Part shown: positions 1 through 5,926 of the stretch, in pieces | Layout of the letters: the number at the start of each line of letters is the position of its first letter | How positions within the stretch are numbered: the stretch's first letter is position 1 | Origin: Rhodothermaceae bacterium | Lineage (GTDB): Bacteria; Bacteroidota; Rhodothermia; Rhodothermales; JAHEMB01 | Assembly (NCBI GenBank): GCA_024643915.1 | Contig: JAHEMB010000114.1 | Location: 1-8,186, forward strand | DNA: 8,186 bases | Direction of reading: 5' to 3' | The notes under the pieces: model-generated | What the model saw: the letters and a program-made list of their open reading frames with translations, nothing else | What the model was told of the DNA's origin: nothing | Database searches by the model: none | Program-made: the position numbers and the translations under genes

Positions 1-246
1 ACTCTTGAGGGCGAAGGCGTACAGGCTTTCGTGTATGACGATGCAGCGACAGCGCTGGACGAGGCCGGCCGCGTGTCGCCCGACGGTGCCTCTATTGTGG
101 GCGGCGAGGCGGCGCATACGGTCCTGTGGGTAGCACCGCCCCACTTTTTTCGCCGAGATCGGATCATTGTACTGTACGTGGGCACCCATTCTACCGTCCT
201 GACCGGCTTGGAAGAGGTCATGGGGCCGCAGTTCGCCGGGCGGTGA
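1..246 (+). CDS. C-terminal part of an unrecognised conserved-looking protein (5' end outside window)
   Basis: The frame is open from base 1 to a TGA at 244-246, giving the last 81 residues of a protein that begins upstream. A GTG at 31 is in frame, but the frame continues unbroken to its left, so I treat the gene as truncated by the window edge. The visible part has a segment with VSPDGASI, then a TVLWVAPPHFFRRD stretch, then a hydrophobic strand RIIVLYVG, and it ends LEEVMGPQFAGR. This resembles the C-terminal end of small hypothetical proteins or lipoproteins of uncharacterised function that I have a general memory of. I cannot name a family. It converges on the ferredoxin gene with a 24-bp gap and is not part of the metal cluster. 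No function is proposed. Confidence 0.6.
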   Translation, partial: TLEGEGVQAFVYDDAATALDEAGRVSPDGASIVGGEAAHTVLWVAPPHFFRRDRIIVLYVGTHSTVLTGLEEVMGPQFAGR

Positions 247-270
247 TCTTGGTGCCTTGAGGAATTCACT

Positions 271-615
271 TCAGCGTACCTCCCAGGTCAGAATCTCCTG
301 CTCATTCTTGGGCCGGTCTGCACAGTCCGCCGGGGGCGTTCGTTCATGTTTCTCGGTGATGTTGTAGCCGATGTCGGCCCACTGGCGAGCAAGGTGGTCG
401 TTCCACTGCGTGTAGTGCTCCCACTTCTCCGGCAGCTCGTCGTCGGCATAGATGGCCTCGACCGGGCAGACGGGCACGCAGGCGTTGCAGTCGATGCACT
501 CGTCGGGGTGGATGACGAGGAAGTTGGGCCCTTCGTAGAAGCAATCGACAGGGCAGACCTCCACGCAATCGGTGTAGGTGCAGTTGATGCAAGGCTCGGC
601 GACGACGTACGGCAT
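271..615 (-). CDS. fdxA: 7Fe ferredoxin [3Fe-4S][4Fe-4S], FdxA type
   Basis: Small cytoplasmic electron carrier of 114 residues, close to the usual FdxA length. The N-terminus MPYVVAEPCINC and the following segments with CVEVCPVDCFYEGPN and HPDECIDCNACVPVCP are the family signature. By family precedent Cys9, Cys17 and Cys50 hold the [3Fe-4S] cluster, and Cys21, Cys40, Cys43 and Cys46 hold the [4Fe-4S] cluster. Cys12 and Cys25 are extra. The C-terminal half (WEHYTQWNDHLARQW onward) is the helical tail typical of this subfamily. I chose the ATG at 615 because family members begin right there. A TTG 15 bp upstream would add MYAGP and has no support. No Shine-Dalgarno is visible. It lies 83 bp downstream of the copG-like gene on the same strand, so it may be read through from the metal operon or have its own promoter. 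Ferredoxins of this type are usually housekeeping, so a copper role is only suggested by position. Confidence 0.93.
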   Translation of the reverse strand: MPYVVAEPCINCTYTDCVEVCPVDCFYEGPNFLVIHPDECIDCNACVPVCPVEAIYADDELPEKWEHYTQWNDHLARQWADIGYNITEKHERTPPADCADRPKNEQEILTWEVR

Positions 616-698
616 GGGGCCCGCGTACAAGGTACAGCGTCGATCAAGGTCTGGACGATGACCAGAAGGCCGGCAACCAGGAGCAAGACAGTCATCCC

Positions 699-1154
699 TC
701 AGTGTTGCGCGAAGACTGCGAGGCCGCCGCGCTTGTCGAAGGCGTAGACCTCGTAGCGCTCGGCGGGGCGGCCTTCGACCTCCATGCCGGGCGACCCGAT
801 GGGCATGCCAGGCACGGCGATCCCTGTCACGTCAGGCTTCTCTTCGATCAGGCGCTTTACGTCCTCTGCCGGCACGTGGCCCTCTACCACGTAGCCATCA
901 ACCACGGCGGTATGGCACGAGCCCAGACGCGAGGGCACGCCGAGCTGCTCTTTCATCGGCGTCACGTCTTCCAGGTCCGTCGTCTTCACCTCGAAGCCGC
1001 TTTCTCTGAGATGATCGACCCATTTGGCGCAGCAGCCGCAGGTCGGGGTCTTGTAGACCGTGACGGACGGGAGCTCACCTTTGGCATCGGTGCACGCCGC
1101 CACAAGGAGCGCGCTCAAGGCGAGGAGGGGGAGGAGGGTAAGCAGGCGTTTCAT
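699..1154 (-). CDS. DUF411 / CopG-like copper-handling lipoprotein
   Basis: A protein of 151 residues with a lipoprotein signal: Lys-Arg start, hydrophobic core and lipobox LVAAC with Cys21, so it is probably anchored in the envelope. The rest is a DUF411 domain with a thioredoxin-like fold. It opens VTVYKTPTCGCCAKWVDHL (Cys39, Cys41, Cys42), then SCHTAVVDGYVVEGHVP (Cys80, His81, His93), and a Met-bearing GMPIGSPGME near 116-125. DUF411 includes Pseudomonas CopG, a periplasmic copper-resistance protein reported to bind a multinuclear copper cluster through its cysteines. The Cys and His positions here fit copper binding. The gene follows the cupredoxin gene after 187 bp of repeat-rich sequence and precedes fdxA. 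No Shine-Dalgarno is seen before the ATG. Family assignment is firm. The exact role (redox partner, metallochaperone or buffer) is inferred. Confidence 0.9.
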   Translation of the reverse strand: MKRLLTLLPLLALSALLVAACTDAKGELPSVTVYKTPTCGCCAKWVDHLRESGFEVKTTDLEDVTPMKEQLGVPSRLGSCHTAVVDGYVVEGHVPAEDVKRLIEEKPDVTGIAVPGMPIGSPGMEVEGRPAERYEVYAFDKRGGLAVFAQH

Positions 1155-1199
1155 AGGGAGCGCGGGAATGGGTTGCTTTTACGATGGAGCGAGTGGGAA

Positions 1200-1340
1200 G
1201 CAGGTCAAGAGTGGGAAAAAGGAGATGTTGAATCGAAGAGCCGAAGAGTCGAGAAATCGAAGAGGGGCCAAGCTGCAACCATCATCGTTTCATCGTTTCC
1301 TCGATTCATTTCATTCTCTCCCACTTGCCCTTTCAAGTAT
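1200..1340. repeat. Inverted arrays of degenerate 8-bp repeats between cupredoxin and copG-like genes
   Basis: The 187-bp gap (1155-1341) has no gene. Its left arm on the plus strand has 8-bp units in register at 1233, 1241, 1249 and 1257 (TCGAAGAG-like, two copies exact). Its right arm has units of the opposite sense at 1281, 1289, 1297, 1305 and 1313 (TTCATCGT-like). The arms are imperfectly complementary: GAATCGA at 1230-1236 pairs with TCGATTC at 1301-1307, and CAAGAGTGGGA at 1206-1216 resembles the reverse complement of 1319-1327. A 7-bp direct repeat CGAGTGG occurs at 1190-1196 and 1345-1351, but it may be chance in such purine-rich sequence. No T-run follows the stem, so it does not look like an ordinary terminator. 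Confidence 0.65.
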
Positions 1341-1341
1341 T

Positions 1342-1806
1342 TCACGAGTGGACGACGAGGGTGCCTTCCTGCATGTCCATGCCGCAGACGAACGTGTAGT
1401 CGCCCCCCTCTTCAGGTGTAAACTCGATGGCGACCGGCTCGTTCAGCGGGAGCTTCGTTTTTTCGACGCCCAGGCCGGGAATCGTCACGTCTTCGGAGCA
1501 ACCGGCATCTACCGTCCGTGTGAAAACGAGGCGGGCGGGCACGCCGGCCTTCAACGCGATGCGCTTCGGCTCATACCCGAGCTTGCCGGCTCTCACCTCC
1601 ACCACCTGCACGCCATCGATCAGGCGCGGCGCCTCAGCTTCTAGCTTGCGCGCGGCGGTGCCGCCGATAGTTTCGCCTGGTGCTTGTTCGGGCTGTTGTG
1701 CCGTGGAGGCGTCCGCCGGGGCTTCAACCTCGGCCGCTTCGTTACCGCAGGCGGCAACGAAAAAGGCGAGCAGGAGCGCGGGAATCAGAGCTTTTATGGC
1801 TTTCAT
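1342..1806 (-). CDS. Cupredoxin-fold lipoprotein with Cys/Met instead of His ligands
   Basis: A protein of 154 residues with a lipoprotein signal (lipobox FVAAC, Cys20), then an Ala/Glu/Pro-rich flexible linker (about 21-60), then a small beta-rich domain. The domain has the order seen in cupredoxin_1-type proteins: KRIALKAGVPARLVFTR, then GCSEDVTIPGLGVEK, then VAIEFTPEEGGDYTFVCGM and a final TLVV strand. Likely metal ligands are Cys103, Cys141, Met143 and Met145. The only histidine in the mature chain is His153, next to the C-terminus, so a classical His-Cys-His-Met type 1 copper site is not present. A soft-metal Cu(I)/Ag(I) site is more likely. It sits 106 bp after the RND pump gene, where it could act as an envelope metal carrier in place of CusF, which is absent here. 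The fold call is solid and the job is inferred. No Shine-Dalgarno is evident. Confidence 0.85.
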   Translation of the reverse strand: MKAIKALIPALLLAFFVAACGNEAAEVEAPADASTAQQPEQAPGETIGGTAARKLEAEAPRLIDGVQVVEVRAGKLGYEPKRIALKAGVPARLVFTRTVDAGCSEDVTIPGLGVEKTKLPLNEPVAIEFTPEEGGDYTFVCGMDMQEGTLVVHS

Positions 1807-1912
1807 CTTCGGTTTTCTGTTTGGTGCGTGTTATTGAAAAGGAAAGGTTTAGGTGGTTGATAGTTCAGGGCGTTGGGTGAAGAAGAGGGGATGCAACGAA
1901 AGAATTACACGA

Positions 1913-4900
1913 TCAAGGCGGTGCTTCCAGGGTTGCCATTTCCACGGGAGTCTCTGCATGCGATTCTGCTTCCGAGTCTTCCGACAAACCGCGCAGCCGG
2001 CGCCCATGGACGACGGCGTAGAGAGCGGGGATCATGATGAGGGTGTGAATGGTGGAGGTCACCAGCCCGCCCACCATCGGTGTGGCGATGCGCTTCATCA
2101 CCTCGGCGCCGACTTCGGTGCCGAACATGATGGGGAGGAGGCCGATGATGGTGGTGAAAACGGTCATCAACTTGGGCCGGACGCGGTCCACGGCGCCTTC
2201 TTCGAGGGCTTCGTTGAGCCGGCGGCGTGAGGTCAGCCGACCCTCTCGGCGGTAGCGCTGCATGGCTTCATCGAGGTAGACGTGCATCACCACGCCCGTC
2301 TCCGCCGCCAGCCCCGCCACGGCAATCAGGCCCACCGCCACCGCGACGCTCATGTTGAAGCCGAGGAGCGCCATCAGCCAGACGGCCCCGACGACGGCGA
2401 ATGGGAGGGGGATCATCAGCAAGAGAGCCTCCCGCGCGCTCCTAAAGTGAATGAACAGCAGGAGGAAGATGAGGGCGAGCGTGACGGGCACGAGAATCTG
2501 GAGCCGCCGCCCGGCACGTTCCATGTACTCATACTGCCCGCTCCATTTGATCGAATAGCCCGGCGGCAGGTCGATGCGCGCGGCCACGGCCTCCTGCGCA
2601 CGCTGCACGTAGCTGCCCACGTCCGTGCTCGGCTCCAGGTCTACGTAGACCCAGGCGTTGGGGCGGGCGTTCTCGCTCTTGATCATCGGCGGTCCGTCCA
2701 CGAGCCGCAGGTCGGCGAGCTGACCGAGGGGGATGGGGACGCCCGCCGGGGTGGGCACGAGGACGTTGCGGAGGGCGGGCAAGTCGTCGCGAAGGTCGCG
2801 GGGGTAGCGGACGTTGACGGGGTAGCGTTCGAGGCCCTCCACCGTCGTTGTCACGTTCATCCCGCCCACGGCGCTCATCAGCACCTCCTGCACGTCGCCC
2901 GTGGTGAGGCCGTAGCGTGCTGCCGCCTCGCGATTTACGTCCACATCGAGGAAACGCCCGCCCATCACCCGTTCAGCATAGACCGAGAGCGTGCCCTCAA
3001 CGGGCCGAAGCACGGCCTCCACCTGCTCGCCCAACTGCTCGAGTATCCGCAGGTCAGGTCCGGCGATCTTCACGCCCACTGGCGTCTTGATGCCCGTCGC
3101 CAGCATGTCGATGCGCGTTTTAATGGGCATCGTCCAGGCGTTCGTCAGGCCGGGAAACTGGATGGCGCGGTCGAGTTCGGCGACGAGCTTATCCCACGTC
3201 ATGCCCGGTCGCCACTCGTCGCGCGGCTTCAGCAGGATGGTCGTTTCAATCATCGACAGGGGCGCCGGGTCGGTGGCCGTCTCCGCCCGCCCGATCTTGC
3301 CGAAAACGCTTTCGACTTCGGGGAAGCTCTTGATGATGCGGTCGGTCTGCTGGAGGATCTCTTTCGCCTTTTGCGGCGAGACGCCCGGCAAGGTCGTCGG
3401 CATGTACAGCAGGTCGCCCTCGTTGAAGGGTGGCATGAACTCGCTGCCGATCTGCGGGAACGGCACGTACGCGCGCCCGAAGAGCATCCGCTGGACTGGC
3501 AGGAGGGTGACGAAAAGGAGGGCGAACCCGACCCCCAGGACGAGCTTCGGCCGTCGCAGCGTGCCCCGAATGAGGGGCCGATACGCTCGGATGAAGAAGC
3601 GCGCCATCGGGTTTTCGGCCTCGCTACGAATGCGCCCCTTGATGAACGTCACCATGAGCGCTGGTACGAGCGTCACCGCCAGGAGGGACGCTGCTGCCAT
3701 CGCAAAGGTCTTGGTGAGGGCCAGTGGCCGAAACAGGCGCCCCTCCACCTGTTCGAGCGAAAAGACCGGCAGGAAAGAAAGGGTGACGATGAGGAGGGAG
3801 AAAAACAAGCTCGGCCCTACTTCCTTGGCCGCGTCTACGATGGCCCGGTAGCGGGCCGAGGAGGAGAGAGGAGGGAGGGGAGAGGAGGGAAGCATATTTT
3901 TTTCCGTCTCTCCTCTCCCCTCACCCCTCACCCCGCTGTAATCCTCAACACTCCGCACTCCGCGCTCCGCTCGCTGCACTCTCTCCAGGTGCTTGTGCGC
4001 GTTCTCGACCATGACGAGGCTGGCATCGACCATCACGCCGATGGCGATGGCGAGGCCGCCCAGGCTCATGATGTTGGCGTTGATACCCAGCCCGTACATC
4101 ACCAGGAGCGAGATGAGCAGGCCCACCGGGATGGTGATGAGGGCGACAAAGGCGCTGCGGACGTGTAGGAGGAAAATGAGCACGATCAGCGCCACTACCA
4201 GCATCTCCTCCCACAGCTTGGTGGTGAGCGTGCCTACGGCGGCGGAGATGAGGGCCGACCGGTCGTACTCGGCGACGACGTGGACGCCGGGCGGGAGGCT
4301 CCCTTCGAGTTCAGCCAGGCGCGCCTTCACCCTGCCGATGACGCGCTGGGCGTTCTCCCCGTAGCGCATCACCACGATGCCGCCGACGACCTCGCCCTCG
4401 CCGTTCTTCTCCGCAATACCACGCCGGATCTCCGGGCCGAGCTGCACCCGCGCCACGTCGCCGAGGGTGAGGGGCGTGCCGCCGCGCGCCTTGAGGGGGA
4501 TCTGACGGATATCTTCCATCCCGCGCAGGTAACCCTTGCCGCGCACCACGTACTCGCGCTCGCCCATCTCTAGCAGCCGCCCACCCACGTCCTGGTTCGA
4601 TCGCTGGATGGCCGTTTTCACCTCAGAAATAGGTACGCCGTACGCCGCGAGCCGCTGCGGGTCAACCACAACCTGATACTGCTTCAGGAAGCCGCCCACG
4701 GTGGCCACCTCAGCGACGCCGTCGAGGGCCTGGAGTTCGTACTTGAGGAAGAAGTCCTGGAGAGAGCGCAGTTGGGCGAGGTCGAGGCCGCCGGTCGTAT
4801 CGACGAGGCTGTACTGAAAGACCCAGCCCACCCCGGTGGCATCCGGGCCGAGGGCGGGGCGGGCGGCTTCGGGGAGACTGGCGCTGGCCTGGTCGAGGAA

Positions 4901-5236
4901 TTCAAGCACCCGGCTGCGCGCCCAGTACATGTCCGTCCCATCCTCGAAGAGGATGTAGACGAACGACGTGCCGAACATCGAGTAGCCGCGCACGGTCTTG
5001 GCGTAGGGCACGCTCAGCATCGCTGTAGCGAGCGGGTACGTCACCTGCTCCTCGACGATCTGCGGCCCCTGCCCGGCGTACTCGGTCTTGATAATGACCT
5101 GCACGTCGGAGAGATCTGGGATGGCATCGACGGGCGTATTGGCGACGGCCCACACCCCCGCCACGGCCACCAGAAGGGTAGCCAAGATGACGAGCAGCCG
5201 GTTCGCTGCGCTCCATTCAATAAGGCGTTCGAGCAT
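1913..5236 (-). CDS. cusA: CusA/CzcA-family heavy-metal efflux RND pump, probably Cu(I)/Ag(I)
   Basis: Inner-membrane proton/metal antiporter of 1107 residues, somewhat longer than E. coli CusA (about 1047). The N-terminus has TM1 (about 13-31) followed by the heavy-metal RND signatures VDAIPDLSDVQVI, VEEQVTYPL and TDMYWARSRVLEFL. TM2-TM4 lie near 345-412. Charged residues fit the proton relay: Asp404 in GVMVDAS (TM4), Glu979 in GLAAETGVVM and Lys1022 in RVRPKLMTV. Met662 (PLSMIETT) and Met711 (RIDMLATGIK) match two methionines of the CusA metal site. Met758 (ERVMGGRF) may be the third. These favour copper or silver over zinc/cobalt. The cytoplasmic loop after TM4 is about 24 residues longer than in E. 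coli because repeat DNA is read in frame (residues about 419-460). A hydrophilic tail of about 25 residues follows the last TM. The ATG has no clear Shine-Dalgarno and follows a repeat-filled gap after the spy-like gene. Confidence 0.96.
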   Translation of the reverse strand: MLERLIEWSAANRLLVILATLLVAVAGVWAVANTPVDAIPDLSDVQVIIKTEYAGQGPQIVEEQVTYPLATAMLSVPYAKTVRGYSMFGTSFVYILFEDGTDMYWARSRVLEFLDQASASLPEAARPALGPDATGVGWVFQYSLVDTTGGLDLAQLRSLQDFFLKYELQALDGVAEVATVGGFLKQYQVVVDPQRLAAYGVPISEVKTAIQRSNQDVGGRLLEMGEREYVVRGKGYLRGMEDIRQIPLKARGGTPLTLGDVARVQLGPEIRRGIAEKNGEGEVVGGIVVMRYGENAQRVIGRVKARLAELEGSLPPGVHVVAEYDRSALISAAVGTLTTKLWEEMLVVALIVLIFLLHVRSAFVALITIPVGLLISLLVMYGLGINANIMSLGGLAIAIGVMVDASLVMVENAHKHLERVQRAERGVRSVEDYSGVRGEGRGETEKNMLPSSPLPPLSSSARYRAIVDAAKEVGPSLFFSLLIVTLSFLPVFSLEQVEGRLFRPLALTKTFAMAAASLLAVTLVPALMVTFIKGRIRSEAENPMARFFIRAYRPLIRGTLRRPKLVLGVGFALLFVTLLPVQRMLFGRAYVPFPQIGSEFMPPFNEGDLLYMPTTLPGVSPQKAKEILQQTDRIIKSFPEVESVFGKIGRAETATDPAPLSMIETTILLKPRDEWRPGMTWDKLVAELDRAIQFPGLTNAWTMPIKTRIDMLATGIKTPVGVKIAGPDLRILEQLGEQVEAVLRPVEGTLSVYAERVMGGRFLDVDVNREAAARYGLTTGDVQEVLMSAVGGMNVTTTVEGLERYPVNVRYPRDLRDDLPALRNVLVPTPAGVPIPLGQLADLRLVDGPPMIKSENARPNAWVYVDLEPSTDVGSYVQRAQEAVAARIDLPPGYSIKWSGQYEYMERAGRRLQILVPVTLALIFLLLFIHFRSAREALLLMIPLPFAVVGAVWLMALLGFNMSVAVAVGLIAVAGLAAETGVVMHVYLDEAMQRYRREGRLTSRRRLNEALEEGAVDRVRPKLMTVFTTIIGLLPIMFGTEVGAEVMKRIATPMVGGLVTSTIHTLIMIPALYAVVHGRRLRGLSEDSEAESHAETPVEMATLEAPP
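3857..3982. repeat. Inverted heptamer repeat element carried in frame inside cusA
   Basis: On the minus (coding) strand, 7-bp steps run in register from 3982 down to 3906, 11 units in all. Two are GGAGTGC/T-like at 3948-3961, two are identical GGGTGAG at 3920-3933, then come GGGAGAG and GAGAGAC. Across a short A/T-rich loop, the opposite strand carries 7-bp units at 3857, 3864, 3871, 3878 and 3885 (GAGGGAG-like). A perfect 12-bp inverted repeat, AGGGGAGAGGAG at 3876-3887 against 3910-3921, forms the hairpin core. The element codes for an Arg/Gly/Glu-rich then Pro/Ser-rich stretch in a cytoplasmic loop and keeps the reading frame open. Confidence 0.7.
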
Positions 5237-5245
5237 AGCCTATAT

Positions 5246-5341
5246 CAATTGGCAATGAGCAATGTGCAATGATCAATGCGAAGCGCGTAGCAGGAGACAA
5301 GCGATTGCGCGCGTCTTGAGCTACCATCATTGCTCATTGCC
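5246..5341. repeat. Heptamer inverted-repeat element filling the spy-cusA gap
   Basis: Five consecutive 7-bp units of CAATGNN type start at 5246, 5253, 5260, 5267 and 5274. Two units of the same sequence (CAATGAG and CAATGAT) occur on the other strand at 5339-5326. The ends form a perfect 14-bp inverted repeat, GGCAATGAGCAATG at 5251-5264 against 5328-5341. An inner GTAGC/GCTAC pair lies at 5287 and 5320. Directly outside are CCTATAT (5239-5245) and CCTACAT (5342-5348), a 7-bp direct repeat with one mismatch, which could be a target-site duplication. No T-run follows on either strand. In the transcript it would fold between the spy-like stop codon and the cusA start and could affect stability or relative expression (inference). 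Confidence 0.75.
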
Positions 5342-5342
5342 C

Positions 5343-5906
5343 CTACATCTTGTGACCGGGGCGGTGCTGGTGGTCGCCTCCGCTATCGGTGCCGTAGCCG
5401 CGCAGCATGTCGTAGTGCTGGATCTGGGCCTCCGTCATCAGTTCCTTTAGCTGCAAGTGAGCATGGAGGTGGACGAACCGCAACCGCCCTTGCAGCAGGC
5501 CGATAGACTCAGTCAGTTCAGCAATCGCTTCAGGTGTGGCCTGCGATCCGGCAAAGAGGGCATCAAGGCTTTTTTCTTTCGCCACGATCTCCTCGCCCAG
5601 CCGGACTGCCTCGGCGTGCATCGCTTCGTAGACGGCCTGCACCTGTGTCACCTGATCAGGCGCGAGATCGAGCTCGTCGCGCAGTTCGAGCACGTGGCGG
5701 GGGCCGGGGTAGCTGTTCAACTCGGCAGCGCGGGCGAAGCCCATTCCTTCGCCGTTGCGGTACCCGTCGATCTCGGCCTCAGAGAGTGCCTTGACGGTCC
5801 GGTCCTTTTCCCCTGCATAAGGCGAAGGTGCGTGGGATTGCCCTTTTACAATCTGAATTCCCGCCAGCAGGACCAACGGCAAGGCGAGCAAAAGTGTTCG
5901 TTTCAT
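5343..5906 (-). CDS. Spy/CpxP-like periplasmic metal-stress protein
   Basis: A protein of 187 residues with a Sec signal peptide (about 1-22, Lys-Arg then a Leu-rich core ending near VKGQS), so it is exported to the periplasm. The mature part has YAGEKDRTVKALSEAEID, then GEGMGFARAAELNSYPGPRH. Next comes a helical region with LDLAPDQVTQVQAVYEAM (79-96) and LMTEAQIQHYDMLRGYG (156-172), the paired LTxxQ-like elements of the Spy/CpxP/heavy-metal-sensor group. A His-bearing tail GDHQHRPGHKM ends the chain and could bind metal. Family members act as ATP-independent chaperones or bind metal under envelope stress. Which applies here is unknown. It lies 20 bp after the adaptor gene and before the pump gene, so it is probably co-expressed as part of the pump operon. 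Confidence 0.82.
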   Translation of the reverse strand: MKRTLLLALPLVLLAGIQIVKGQSHAPSPYAGEKDRTVKALSEAEIDGYRNGEGMGFARAAELNSYPGPRHVLELRDELDLAPDQVTQVQAVYEAMHAEAVRLGEEIVAKEKSLDALFAGSQATPEAIAELTESIGLLQGRLRFVHLHAHLQLKELMTEAQIQHYDMLRGYGTDSGGDHQHRPGHKM

Positions 5907-5908
5907 GA

Positions 5909-5918
5909 CCTGCCTCTT
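5909..5918 (-). promoter_or_regulatory. Shine-Dalgarno-like site for the spy-like gene
   Basis: On the minus strand AAGAGG lies 6 bp before the ATG at 5906, followed by a second purine-rich AGG. It is the only convincing ribosome-binding site among the starts visible in this window, and it supports the ATG at 5906. Confidence 0.4.
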
Positions 5919-5926
5919 CGTTTTGG

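Noticed and set aside
288..615. Minus-strand frame overlapping fdxA out of phase
   Set aside because: This part is rich in Ser/Thr/Arg/Pro and is plainly the frame-shifted shadow of the ferredoxin. Only its upstream hydrophobic start (616-695) deserves a note.
616..630. TTG start for fdxA giving five extra residues
   Set aside because: Family members begin at MPYVV or MTYVV, and no ribosome-binding site supports the TTG.
1233..1320. CRISPR array
   Set aside because: Units are only 8 bp, degenerate and directly adjacent, with no spacers.
3857..3982. Frameshift or sequencing error in cusA
   Set aside because: The frame stays open through the repeat and conserved RND sequence continues correctly on both sides, so it is an in-frame insertion.
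2282..4168. Long plus-strand open frame (628 codons) antisense to cusA
   Set aside because: It is the mirror of a well-supported RND pump gene in GC-rich DNA. Its product is His/Arg/Glu/Asp-rich with no domain pattern, as expected for an antisense shadow.
5246..5341. Intrinsic terminator between the spy-like gene and cusA
   Set aside because: The stem is AT-rich with a loop of more than 60 bp and no T-run follows on the minus strand, so a classical terminator is unlikely.
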